From Chitinophagaceae bacterium (GTDB lineage Bacteria > Bacteroidota > Bacteroidia > Chitinophagales > Chitinophagaceae): 56,410 nucleotides of DNA. The stretch's first letter is position 1. Every line of letters begins with the position of its first letter. The notes beneath the pieces were generated by a model. That model made no database searches. It was given only the letters and a program-made list of their open reading frames with translations, and was not told the DNA's origin. The stretch is taken from assembly GCA_013140985.1 (NCBI GenBank), contig JABFRU010000012.1, positions 1 to 56,410 on the forward strand. The letters run 5' to 3'. Made by a program: the position numbers and the translations under genes. Below, one piece after another: positions 9,571-17,973 of the stretch.

Positions 9571-12534
9571 ATGTTTGTAACTTCGTCAACCCAAATGAAA
9601 GAAGAAGCAGCGATCAACGAAAAGGCAGTTATAAGCGGCACAGATTCTATAGAAGTGTTTGGCGCCCGGGCGCATAACCTGAAGAATATTGATATTTCTA
9701 TCCCGAAAAATAAATTGGTCGTTATCACTGGTATCAGTGGCAGCGGCAAATCCTCATTAGCATTCGATACTATTTATTCTGAAGGACAAAGAAGATACAT
9801 GGAAACATTCGGCGCTTATGCCCGTCAATTCATTGGCGACATGGAGCGGCCTGATGTAGATAAGATCACGGGTCTTTCTCCTGTTATTTCTATTGAGCAA
9901 AAGACTACAAATAAAAATCCACGGTCAACAGTGGGCACGGTAACGGAGATATACGATTTTCTACGTTTGTTGTTTGCAAGAATTGGTGAAGCTTATTCTT
10001 ACAATACCGGCAAACCAATGGTGAAATGGAGTGAGGAAGAGATAGTAGAAAATATATTTGCTAAATACAAAGGAAAGAGGATCGCATTGCTTGCTCCCTT
10101 AGTGCGGGGAAGAAAAGGTCATTACCGGGAATTGTTTGAAGATGTACGGAAAAAGGGTTTTTTGAAAGTGAGAGTAGATGGTGAGATCAAAGACCTTATT
10201 CCGAAAATGCAGGTAGATCGCTACGTTATCCATGATATAGAATTGGTGGTGGACCGTTTGCAGGTAACTCCTGATCTGAAAGCAAGACTAAGCCAGAGTG
10301 TGCAACAAACTTTGAAGTTGGGGAAAGATCTGATGTTTATTGATGTAGCCTCCCCAAGCCCCTCCGAAGGAGGGGTTTCAGAAACTTCAAAGAAAAAAAA
10401 GTCTTTACAGGTTTCGGAGGCTGAGAACCCCCCTTCGGTGGGCAGGGGGGCTATGTATTCCAAATTGCTGATGTGCGAAGACACCGGCATCAGCTATGAA
10501 GAGCCTTCACCGAATGCTTTTTCATTTAATTCGCCATATGGTGCTTGCCCTGTTTGCAAAGGGTTAGGAACAAAACATCATATTAATATGGAAGCGGTGA
10601 TCGCTGATCCAGCGCTCAGTATCAGTGAAGGTGGCATTGCACCGCTGGGAGAGGAGAGGGATGCATGGGTATATCGCCAGGCACAGGAAGCGGCAAAGAA
10701 AAATAAAATATCACTTACTATACCGGTCAATAAACTTTCCAAAAAGCATTTGAATATAATGCTGTATGGCAATGAAGAAGGGCAACAGGAAGGTCTCGAC
10801 TTCGAAAACATGAAGTTTGACCCTTACGGTCCTTTTGAGGGTATCGTCAATATGATCCAGCGCTGGTTTGCCAGTCCTTACAGCGAAACGATCAGGGAAT
10901 GGACAGAAGATTATATGACGGTGAAACCCTGCGACTCCTGTAATGGCGCAAGGTTGAAAAAGGAAAGTCTGTGGTTCAAAGTGAATGGAAGAAATATTGC
11001 GGAGCTGAGCAATATGAATCTTGATAACCTGGCTGCATGGTTTGACGGGATTGAATTGATGCTCGATAATAAACAAAAGACGATCGCCAAAGATGTATTG
11101 AAAGAAATAAGAGAGAGATTACAGTTCTTGCTGGATGTTGGTCTGACCTATCTTACTTTATACAGGCCATCAAAAACATTGAGCGGCGGCGAATCACAAC
11201 GAATAAGGCTGGCAACGCAGATCGGGTCGCAATTGCAGGGTATTACTTATATATTGGATGAACCATCAATCGGGTTACATCAAAGAGATAACCATCGCCT
11301 GATTGACGCATTAAAAAATTTAAGAGATATCGGAAATAGTGTTTTGGTAGTTGAACATGATAAGGACATCATGCTGGCAGCAGATCACTTGATCGATATA
11401 GGTCCAAAAGCAGGTTTTCATGGAGGAAAAATTGTTGCGGAGGGAAGTCCTGCTGATATACTGAAACTGGATACACTAACATCGGGTTATTTGAATGGTC
11501 ATCATCGTATCGCTGTTCCGAAAGAAAGAAGGAAAGGGAACGGAAAATTTTTGGAGTTAAAAGGAGCAAAAGGGAATAACCTGCAGAATGTTGATATAAA
11601 ACTTCCTTTGGGAAAATTTATTTGTGTAACCGGGGTAAGTGGCAGTGGGAAATCAACATTGATCAATGAAACATTGTACCCTATACTTTCCAGGCATGCT
11701 TATGGTTCTAAAATGGCGCCGCTTGAATACAAAGCAATAAAAGGATTGGAACAAATTGATAAAGTGATCGAGATCGATCAGTCGCCCATCGGTAGAACAC
11801 CCAGAAGTAACCCGGCCACTTATTGCGGATTTTTTACGGAGATAAGAACATTATTTGCGTCTATACCAGAAGCAAAGATCAGGGGATATAATGCAGGTCG
11901 TTTTTCATTCAATGTAAAAAGCGGTCGTTGTGATGTGTGTGAAGGCGGAGGCATGCGGGTGATCGAAATGAATTTTTTACCCGATGTATATGTGCATTGT
12001 GAAAAATGCAATGGCAAAAGGTATAACCGGGAAACACTGGAGATCCGTTATAAAGGCAAATCTATTTCCGATGTACTGGAGATGACTGTGGAAGAAGCGG
12101 TCGAATTCTTTCAGAATGTTCCTTACCTCTATCGCAAGATAAAAGTGCTGGAAGAAGTGGGTTTGGGGTATATCACCTTAGGACAATCGGCCGTAACATT
12201 AAGCGGGGGAGAAGCGCAGCGGGTAAAATTGTCAACGGAGCTTTCCAAAAAAGATACGGGCAAGACATTTTATATTTTAGATGAACCGACTACCGGGTTG
12301 CATTTTGAAGACATTCAGCATTTGCTGGATGTGTTGAACAAATTGGTGGACAGGGGTAACTCAGTATTGGTCATTGAGCATAATATGGATGTGATCAAAG
12401 TGGCTGATCATATCATTGATCTCGGCCCCGAAGGTGGCGATGGGGGCGGGAGAATTTTATTTGAAGGAACACCTGAAGAGCTGGTTAAAAATAAGGAAAG
12501 CTATACGGCTCAATTTTTAAAGGAGGAATTATAA
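9571..12534 (+). CDS. uvrA: UvrA, excinuclease ABC subunit A
   Basis: The damage-sensing ATPase of nucleotide excision repair; it loads UvrB on lesions. 987 aa. It has two ABC ATPase halves: Walker A GISGSGKSS (54-62) and GVSGSGKST, signatures LSGGESQR and LSGGEAQR, Walker B ILDEPSIGLH and ILDEPTTGLH. Zinc modules are CPVCKGLG with CDSCNGA, and CDVCEGGG with CEKCNGK. The start is either 9571 or the ATG at 9595 (MKEEAAINEK); both are in frame. The protein is longer than usual because of a ~35-residue in-frame insert (bases 10347-10452) just before the first zinc module, made of a palindromic repeat element. The insert lies in a region where UvrA proteins vary, so activity is probably kept. Confidence 0.97.
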   Translation: MFVTSSTQMKEEAAINEKAVISGTDSIEVFGARAHNLKNIDISIPKNKLVVITGISGSGKSSLAFDTIYSEGQRRYMETFGAYARQFIGDMERPDVDKITGLSPVISIEQKTTNKNPRSTVGTVTEIYDFLRLLFARIGEAYSYNTGKPMVKWSEEEIVENIFAKYKGKRIALLAPLVRGRKGHYRELFEDVRKKGFLKVRVDGEIKDLIPKMQVDRYVIHDIELVVDRLQVTPDLKARLSQSVQQTLKLGKDLMFIDVASPSPSEGGVSETSKKKKSLQVSEAENPPSVGRGAMYSKLLMCEDTGISYEEPSPNAFSFNSPYGACPVCKGLGTKHHINMEAVIADPALSISEGGIAPLGEERDAWVYRQAQEAAKKNKISLTIPVNKLSKKHLNIMLYGNEEGQQEGLDFENMKFDPYGPFEGIVNMIQRWFASPYSETIREWTEDYMTVKPCDSCNGARLKKESLWFKVNGRNIAELSNMNLDNLAAWFDGIELMLDNKQKTIAKDVLKEIRERLQFLLDVGLTYLTLYRPSKTLSGGESQRIRLATQIGSQLQGITYILDEPSIGLHQRDNHRLIDALKNLRDIGNSVLVVEHDKDIMLAADHLIDIGPKAGFHGGKIVAEGSPADILKLDTLTSGYLNGHHRIAVPKERRKGNGKFLELKGAKGNNLQNVDIKLPLGKFICVTGVSGSGKSTLINETLYPILSRHAYGSKMAPLEYKAIKGLEQIDKVIEIDQSPIGRTPRSNPATYCGFFTEIRTLFASIPEAKIRGYNAGRFSFNVKSGRCDVCEGGGMRVIEMNFLPDVYVHCEKCNGKRYNRETLEIRYKGKSISDVLEMTVEEAVEFFQNVPYLYRKIKVLEEVGLGYITLGQSAVTLSGGEAQRVKLSTELSKKDTGKTFYILDEPTTGLHFEDIQHLLDVLNKLVDRGNSVLVIEHNMDVIKVADHIIDLGPEGGDGGGRILFEGTPEELVKNKESYTAQFLKEEL
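10347..10452 (+). repeat. Palindromic repeat element inserted in frame within uvrA
   Basis: It begins with GCCTCCCCAAGCCCCTCCGA and continues AGGAGGGGTTT, then an A-rich spacer, then a partly inverted second half (GAACCCCCCTTCGGTGGGC ... GGGGGGCT). It encodes SPSPSEGGV ... ENPPSVGRGA with no frame break. A closely matching copy lies in rarA (21047-21078) and a third, intergenic, at 23801-23833. Confidence 0.85.
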
Positions 12535-12636
12535 GTGTCAATTTATACCTGTAGTTCCATTGCCGGTACTGGTCAATTTTTTTTGAGTTGGTTTGGTATT
12601 AATAAAAAATTATATTTAACTACCAAAACTAACTGT

Positions 12637-14625
12637 ATGGAAAACGAAAACCTTGTCCCGGGGACAAACGCATCTGCTACACCCCAAACCTCACCTGCCG
12701 TTTCACCTGCTCCATCTTTTCAGGGAAACACTTTGTTGCTTGTTGCAGCATTACTGATACTACTTGGTTTCTTCTTACCCTGGATAAATACCGGAATAGG
12801 CAGGGGAGATTATGATGAAATTGGATTTGGGGTACCAACGATCAACGGAACCAACTTAATATCACTTGCAGGTAGAATACCTGAAGCAGGTTGGCTTCTT
12901 ACTATTTATCTTATTCTTATTCCGGTCGGCTCGCTGCTGGTGGCTTATAATGCTTATCAAAAGACATTTTCAGAAAAGACAATGATGTTTGGTATTGCCG
13001 CAGCTGTTTTTTTACCTATCACCCTTTTTGCCCTTTACATTATTATACCCAAATATGAATTATTTGATATGGATGATTTTGGGAGGGGTTCTCTTAAGCT
13101 TGGCATTGGGTTTATTATGATGGTGATCGGTTCGGTGTATTGTTTTATATATGCTATGAGAAGGATCTCTCAAAACATGAATAGAATTTCACCCGGGCCG
13201 ATGTTTAAATTCGGTGCTATAGGAGGAGGGGTAACAGGGGCGTTGACTTATTTGATCTTTGACAATATGAATGACTCGGAAGGAGCCATACTTTATATTT
13301 ATTTAGGCCTTTTTATTTCAGGCATCCTGTTATCGGCTTATTTATACAAGAACAACACACGGGTAAATTCAAATTATCATTCTTCCATCGTTACAGGATT
13401 TATTTTTTCCGGAGCATACGCATTCAGCCTTTTCATTATTGCCAGCATTACCAGCAATGGTGCAGCGACAGGCATGCAAGGCCAGTTATTCATTTTTCTG
13501 CTGGTGGGTCAGTGCCTTTTTGGTTTTATCATTTCTTCGATGTCAGGGAATACAGGTGTGATGCAAATGTCAACAGCAAATACGGTTGACAATTCAGAAG
13601 CTCCTATTGCTAATGCGGGACAAGCAGAAATACCTGTTCAATCAAAAACTGTTAGTCCGCCATTTGATTGGGGCGCTTTTTATAAGAAAAATAAAAGAAC
13701 AATTATTACAGGATCAATACTACTGGTCTGTGGTGTTGCAGCATGGATATTATTGAAACCAAATCCCGAAAGGGACGGCAGAAAAGCAGCGAAGGCAGAA
13801 TGCAATTGTAAAGCAGATCATGATAAAGCTATTACAAAGGCTTACGAGGATTTTATCAGCGGTTTTGATTCTGCTCATTTTAAAAGCCGTAGTGAAGCCC
13901 GGGCCAAACTCCAGGAGACAATGACTGGCCTGGAAACAGCAAATATTCAATGCAGCACAACAGCGAAAGAAAAATTTGAAAAGCTCGGGAAAAAATTCAG
14001 GAAGGACAATAAGAAGGCGGCAAAATTTTATGCAGCGTATTATAAAAGTATAAACTCCTGCGTCATTGGTACGGACCGGGCAGCACTGAGCAACAAGCTG
14101 GAAGAAAAAATAAGAACAATAAAAGAACCAGAACCGGACATTGAAAAGATCAAATTGGATCTCATCAATCAATCTATACCAGGATGGACATTTAGTTATT
14201 TGTCGGAGATAAAGGAAGCCTCTGTTGCAAATACTACCCGTATAGATGACAGAATTGAATATACAGTGGATCTTAAACTTGAAAGCTATTCAACCAATGA
14301 ACAACACGACGCACAGGTGATCATTGCCTATAACCAGGGAGATGATGGATGGTACATGAGTAATATGAATGAGGTCTTCATCACCTATAACAATATGGCC
14401 CCGGTGGGAGAATGGAAAACTATAACACCATTGAGCGGCTGCTCATATACTATTATTGATGGAGGCAATAAATACTGGGTACAGGACGGATCTTATGGAA
14501 CTAAATATAAAGGCGGCGGTGATGACGGGGAGACATTTCAACTTTCAGGTTCGCAGATCTATATTGCAAGCCGTGAGGATAAACCAGTGAATATTATTTT
14601 CAAATATACTCCCAATAGCCAGTAA
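12637..14625 (+). CDS. Polytopic membrane protein of unknown function with soluble C-terminal domain
   Basis: I place the start at the ATG at 12637 (662 aa); the frame is open back to a GTG at 12535 that abuts the uvrA stop. A Pro/Ser/Thr-rich N-terminus (5-30) is followed by about eight membrane helices (LLLVAALLILLGFFLPWIN, ... GMQGQLFIFLLVGQCLFGFI). A linker and a further single helix (TGSILLVCGVAAWILL, about 360-376) lead to a ~290-residue soluble part that includes a helical Lys/Ala-rich stretch with CNCKADHDKA and a C-terminal beta-rich domain (WYMSNMNEVFITYNNMAP...). Family not recognised. It may be co-transcribed with uvrA. A strong terminator follows. Confidence 0.75.
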   Translation: MENENLVPGTNASATPQTSPAVSPAPSFQGNTLLLVAALLILLGFFLPWINTGIGRGDYDEIGFGVPTINGTNLISLAGRIPEAGWLLTIYLILIPVGSLLVAYNAYQKTFSEKTMMFGIAAAVFLPITLFALYIIIPKYELFDMDDFGRGSLKLGIGFIMMVIGSVYCFIYAMRRISQNMNRISPGPMFKFGAIGGGVTGALTYLIFDNMNDSEGAILYIYLGLFISGILLSAYLYKNNTRVNSNYHSSIVTGFIFSGAYAFSLFIIASITSNGAATGMQGQLFIFLLVGQCLFGFIISSMSGNTGVMQMSTANTVDNSEAPIANAGQAEIPVQSKTVSPPFDWGAFYKKNKRTIITGSILLVCGVAAWILLKPNPERDGRKAAKAECNCKADHDKAITKAYEDFISGFDSAHFKSRSEARAKLQETMTGLETANIQCSTTAKEKFEKLGKKFRKDNKKAAKFYAAYYKSINSCVIGTDRAALSNKLEEKIRTIKEPEPDIEKIKLDLINQSIPGWTFSYLSEIKEASVANTTRIDDRIEYTVDLKLESYSTNEQHDAQVIIAYNQGDDGWYMSNMNEVFITYNNMAPVGEWKTITPLSGCSYTIIDGGNKYWVQDGSYGTKYKGGGDDGETFQLSGSQIYIASREDKPVNIIFKYTPNSQ

Positions 14626-14653
14626 ATAAAAAATAAGAACAGTTGGTATAAAT

Positions 14654-14680
14654 AAAAGACCCGCTTCTTGCGGGTCTTTT
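14654..14680. terminator. Bidirectional Rho-independent terminator
   Basis: Perfect 11-bp stem AAAAGACCCGC / GCGGGTCTTTT with a 5-base TTCTT loop, flanked by A- and T-rich sequence on both sides. It lies between the convergent 662-aa membrane protein gene and the YIP1-like gene and can serve both. Confidence 0.92.
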
Positions 14681-14699
14681 ATTTATAGGGGAAATAAAT

Positions 14700-15326
14700 T
14701 TATCTGTAACGTCTCATTGCGTCTTCCAATCTGTCCTGGTAATCGCTCAGTTTTGGGGTCAGCATTTTTTGTAAAACCTTTTCGCCGAGTTTTTCCAGGA
14801 CAATGAATAAAATAAGGGATATCACAACTACTGCAGCGGTATAAGCGATCGTTTTATCCGCGGCCGTTCCTTTAAGTAATGGAGCTCCCTGGTAAAGAAC
14901 AAAACCGCTGGCAGCAAAACCAACAATAATCATGATCCATAAAAGAGTATTGTCTGTCGAAGGAATTATTCCAAGAATAAAAATAATATACAGCGGAGTA
15001 AATCCATATACAATCCACTGTGCCGATTTATTAATATTTTTTTGAGCACCCATTGATGTTGCTATGCCATCTGCAATATAAATAGCTGCAACAGTTGTAA
15101 GAACAACTATTACAAATACAAGCAGGGCTGTTAATAAACCAGCTTTAAAAGTGCCATACTTGCTTAGCAGGCCTATGGCGATCAGGAAACCAAGTGACCC
15201 GACAAGGGCGAGAGGAACTGTATATTTGGGGACAAGCGTACCAACGGAGCCGGTTTCTGCATTTACTTTGGGCCATTCAGTCTTCGAAGCTAGAAGCATA
15301 TTCTTAGCCCTGTCAATTAAATTCAT
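14700..15326 (-). CDS. YIP1-family-like integral membrane protein
   Basis: 208 aa. A short amphipathic start (MNLIDRAKNMLLASKTEWPKV) is followed by about five membrane helices (VPLALVGSLGFLIAIGLL; LLTALLVFVIVVLTTVAAIYIAD; WIVYGFTPLYIIFILGII; TLLWIMIIVGFAASGFVLYQG; TIAYTAAVVVISLILFIVLE) and a charged tail. Opening helix, W-P-V motif and helix spacing match bacterial YIP1-domain proteins, whose role is poorly known. It faces the preceding gene across a shared terminator. Confidence 0.75.
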   Translation of the reverse strand: MNLIDRAKNMLLASKTEWPKVNAETGSVGTLVPKYTVPLALVGSLGFLIAIGLLSKYGTFKAGLLTALLVFVIVVLTTVAAIYIADGIATSMGAQKNINKSAQWIVYGFTPLYIIFILGIIPSTDNTLLWIMIIVGFAASGFVLYQGAPLLKGTAADKTIAYTAAVVVISLILFIVLEKLGEKVLQKMLTPKLSDYQDRLEDAMRRYR

Positions 15327-15885
15327 AATAGTTGATTTTGGTTTTGGGCCTACTCTTATGGCTTTTCGGCATTCGCCCCTGTTTTTGGGGTCCAGGTTTC
15401 CCCTGTCATTTTAGACAGTTCTAATATAGGATAGTTTTTGAAAAATAAGCTTTTAAGGGGAGTTTTTTTTCGCACCGTATGATAACAAAGCGAAATAGAG
15501 GGAAGGTACCCTCATAAAGACCCGTAAGTAAAGCAGGAAGTGATTGAAAAAATCTTTCGGTGGCCAGGATACTGGGTGTTTTTCACCGGATATTGATTAA
15601 AACAATTTTCCTGCTGTACGGGTTCTTAGTTATGACGATAAAAAGAGCTCGGGTTGTGAATCGTGAATGGTGAATCGTGAATGGTTTCCTCAGCAGCGGG
15701 TTCTTATTCACGATTGACGATTCCCGATTGACCAGACCAGATAAGCGGGGCAGAGAGTGTTTAATAAAATGTATACTAATGAGAGTACCAATAGAGAACG
15801 GATCAGGTTTTTTCAACCAGGTATCAGATTTTATTAAGCTCCCTGCCGCTTACCGGCATGGCGTTAAATATCTTTAGTTAAATAA
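15327..15885. other. Gene-free gap with short repeats
   Basis: No convincing gene is seen in these 559 bases. The small open frames lack recognisable features. Around 15656-15729 there is a repeated GTGAATC / GTGAATGG motif and its inverted copies. The promoter of the YIP1-like gene should lie near 15330-15420, but I cannot point to its elements. Confidence 0.6.
15656..15729. repeat. Short direct and inverted GTGAATC repeats
   Basis: GTGAATCGTGAATG is repeated in tandem at 15656-15682. Inverted relatives (ATTCACGATTGACGATTC, then CCGATT) lie at 15706-15729, so the two sides can form an imperfect hairpin. Motifs of this type are common between genes in Bacteroidota. No protein or RNA gene is evident. 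Confidence 0.6.
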
Positions 15886-16323
15886 TTACCGGATCTCAAA
15901 TTTTCCGGCAGCCGTTTCTTCATCACCGCAGAAAACCCTGTAGATATATGTACCTCTTGCGAGTCCTGCAATACGGTAATGATCTTTTGCCTTCATTTTG
16001 TAATTCTGTATCAGAGTGCCCTGTATGTCAAAGACAAAGAAATCGATCAGTTTGCCGTCATTGTCTTTAGCTACTACATGCATTTCCCTTTTCAATACAT
16101 CGGGGGAGATCTTCACAGAACTGTTGTTGAGTGATGCAAAATTTTTCTGTGCTTTAGTTTTGGTTTTCTTTTTTGCAGGCTCTTCTTCCTCCGTGTTGAT
16201 AGTAGTAGAAAATTTCTTTACAGGTTTGGCTTCTGCCAGTGCAGGTTGTGCAAATAGCACACCGGCGCTAAGACTCAGCGCTACGATCTTCTGAATCTGT
16301 TTTCGGGTGGAATTTAGTTTCAT
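15886..16323 (-). CDS. Exported protein with a T9SS sorting-tail-like C-terminal domain
   Basis: 145 aa. A signal peptide (KIVALSLSAGVLFAQPALAEA) precedes a Lys/Thr/Glu-rich stretch. The last ~75 residues (VFDIQGTLIQNYKMKAKDHY, then IAGLARGTYIYRVF and KFEIR) read like a type A sorting domain of the type IX secretion system: a strand, a turn after D-x-x-G, then L.xGtYiyrv. Almost no passenger is left between signal and tail. It may be a small surface protein or just a folded domain of the same shape. It lies 34 bases downstream of the outer-membrane protein gene in the same direction, so the two may be co-transcribed. Confidence 0.72.
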   Translation of the reverse strand: MKLNSTRKQIQKIVALSLSAGVLFAQPALAEAKPVKKFSTTINTEEEEPAKKKTKTKAQKNFASLNNSSVKISPDVLKREMHVVAKDNDGKLIDFFVFDIQGTLIQNYKMKAKDHYRIAGLARGTYIYRVFCGDEETAAGKFEIR

Positions 16324-16357
16324 AGTCGGTGGGATTTTTAAATGATTAAATTTTTAT

Positions 16358-17314
16358 TTAATAGAATACGGGACATTTTAATTGTTTAAGTCTGCCATCT
16401 GAGCTACCTATCCTCCAGCCAAATCTTAAAATACTGGAGAAATAAGCATCGTTTTCTTTAGGATCACCTCTTTCAGCAAACTCCTGGTAAGGTCTTGTTG
16501 CCGGAAAAGTGTACGTACCACGATAATATAATCTTCTTGCCTGTGCTGCCTGCGCTGCAGTAAGATTATTATCGAAAGCGATAGGATCGATATAATAATC
16601 ATTGCTCACATCATCTACATAGTCGGTGAATAACTTACGGTGCAGGATCTCAAAACCTATATACATATTTTCTTTCAGGTAATATTTAAAACCAAAACCT
16701 GCCAGCACATTCATCTGAGTCAGCTTATAGGGTTTGCTGTCGGGATATTCAGCAAAGCCCTGTCCTTCTAATTTTAACGGGGCAAGGTCAACCCATTTTC
16801 CATCAACATCTTTTGCCTGCGGATTGAAATGATATATACCAGCTCCCCCGATCACATACGGACGGAGTTTTCCAAGAAGTCCATCATATCTTTCAAAGAA
16901 TACAGTAGGATACAATTCAAGAGCAGCATAAGCTTCATTGATCTTTGATCTGAAATGAAGATTACGGTATTTGCGATCTTCTTCCGGACCACCCTTAGCA
17001 GGTGCTTCTGCATCATCACCTTCTACATAGCCCATATTACCGGCAACCCGGAAACCGAGCCATTCGGCAGGATAGTAGTTGATGTAAATGCCTTTGTTCA
17101 ATTTAGTAAGAGGAAAATCAAGGTCTTTCACAAATGTTTTTCCTACACCCGCACTACCACCCAGGTCGCCTAAAAAGAACATGGGGCCTATGCCAAGTCC
17201 CAATTCAAATTTGCCATTGGATGAACTGATGGACTGCGAATTGCTTTGTAGTGAAAAAAGAGTGAAGAAACAGATAAGTACGGACAGCCGTACAAGTAGT
17301 AAACTTGTTCTCAT
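16358..17314 (-). CDS. Outer-membrane beta-barrel protein (DUF6089-like)
   Basis: 318 aa. A signal peptide (MRTSLLLVRLSVLICFFTLFSLQSNSQ style) precedes an outer-membrane-type barrel with alternating aromatic strands: FELGLGIGPMFFLGDLGG, YINYYPAEWLGFRVAGNMGY, YAALELYPTVFFE, RPYVIGGAGIYHFNP, VLAGFGFKYYLKENMYIGFE and ILRFGWRIG. The early G-x-x-x-FLGDLGG segment is typical of the DUF6089 barrel family of Bacteroidota. The pore or binding role is unknown. It is followed by the small T9SS-tail-like protein. Confidence 0.8.
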   Translation of the reverse strand: MRTSLLLVRLSVLICFFTLFSLQSNSQSISSSNGKFELGLGIGPMFFLGDLGGSAGVGKTFVKDLDFPLTKLNKGIYINYYPAEWLGFRVAGNMGYVEGDDAEAPAKGGPEEDRKYRNLHFRSKINEAYAALELYPTVFFERYDGLLGKLRPYVIGGAGIYHFNPQAKDVDGKWVDLAPLKLEGQGFAEYPDSKPYKLTQMNVLAGFGFKYYLKENMYIGFEILHRKLFTDYVDDVSNDYYIDPIAFDNNLTAAQAAQARRLYYRGTYTFPATRPYQEFAERGDPKENDAYFSSILRFGWRIGSSDGRLKQLKCPVFY

Positions 17315-17446
17315 TGGTATCGGATTTCTGGTTTTTCTAACTATTGGTTCTCGGGAGCTAAAGTAGAAAGCAAAATTTTTTGCAAAGAATCAATTGATGA
17401 TTTTTTGTATTCAAAGAGGTAATAAAAGGTTATCTACGTCGGGCTT

Positions 17447-17902
17447 CTACGAAAAATAGTACGATTTGATCATCCCGATATGTTCGATGCTGTCTTCTAT
17501 GTAGGAGTCGCCAATTGTTTGGAACCCAAAATCAGTATAGAATTTTACAAGATAGACCTGTGCACTGATCCGGATAGAAGTTTTACTATATAATTTTTCA
17601 ATCAGTTCAATAGACCGGTGTACCAATTCTTTTCCAACTCCGGTTCGTCTTACTCCGGCAGAAGTAACGATACGACCTATGGACGGCTCTTTATATACAA
17701 TTCCCGGTGGAATAATTCTTGCATAAGCTACAAGTATCTCATTTTGCCAGCACATAAGATGATGAGAGGGTTGATCTTTATCATCAAGATCAGGATAAAC
17801 GCAATTTTGTTCAATGGCAAAAACTTCGTTGCGGAGTTGGAGGATGGCGTAAAGCTCATCTACCGTAAGGTCATGGAATTTTTTAATTACCCAGGAATGC
17901 AT
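17447..17902 (-). CDS. GNAT N-acetyltransferase, ElaA-like
   Basis: I choose the ATG at 17902 (MHSWVIKKFHDL, 151 aa); an upstream TTG adds five residues. The protein matches the ElaA group: LYAILQLRNEVFAIEQNCVYPDLDDKDQ, then SHHL, a strand ARIIPPG, IGRIVTSAGVRRTGVGKEL (acetyl-CoA loop R-R-T-G-V-G) and VKFYTDFGFQTIG near the end. The substrate is unknown for this group. It is followed, with a 71-base gap, by the M28 peptidase gene, which lies at lower ORF end 17974 on the same strand. Confidence 0.9.
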   Translation of the reverse strand: MHSWVIKKFHDLTVDELYAILQLRNEVFAIEQNCVYPDLDDKDQPSHHLMCWQNEILVAYARIIPPGIVYKEPSIGRIVTSAGVRRTGVGKELVHRSIELIEKLYSKTSIRISAQVYLVKFYTDFGFQTIGDSYIEDSIEHIGMIKSYYFS

Positions 17903-17973
17903 TTTTAAAAATAACAAATAAGGGATAAGAAATGAAAAATCAGAAAATCGACGACTTCTTTATTCTTTATTTT

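Noticed and set aside
10347-10452. Frameshift or assembly error in uvrA
   Set aside because: The extra stretch keeps the frame, both flanks match UvrA, and the same element occurs in rarA and between genes.
15583-15877. Small frames in the gap before the T9SS-tail gene
   Set aside because: They run through the GTGAATC repeats and overlap each other on both strands; no conserved motif.
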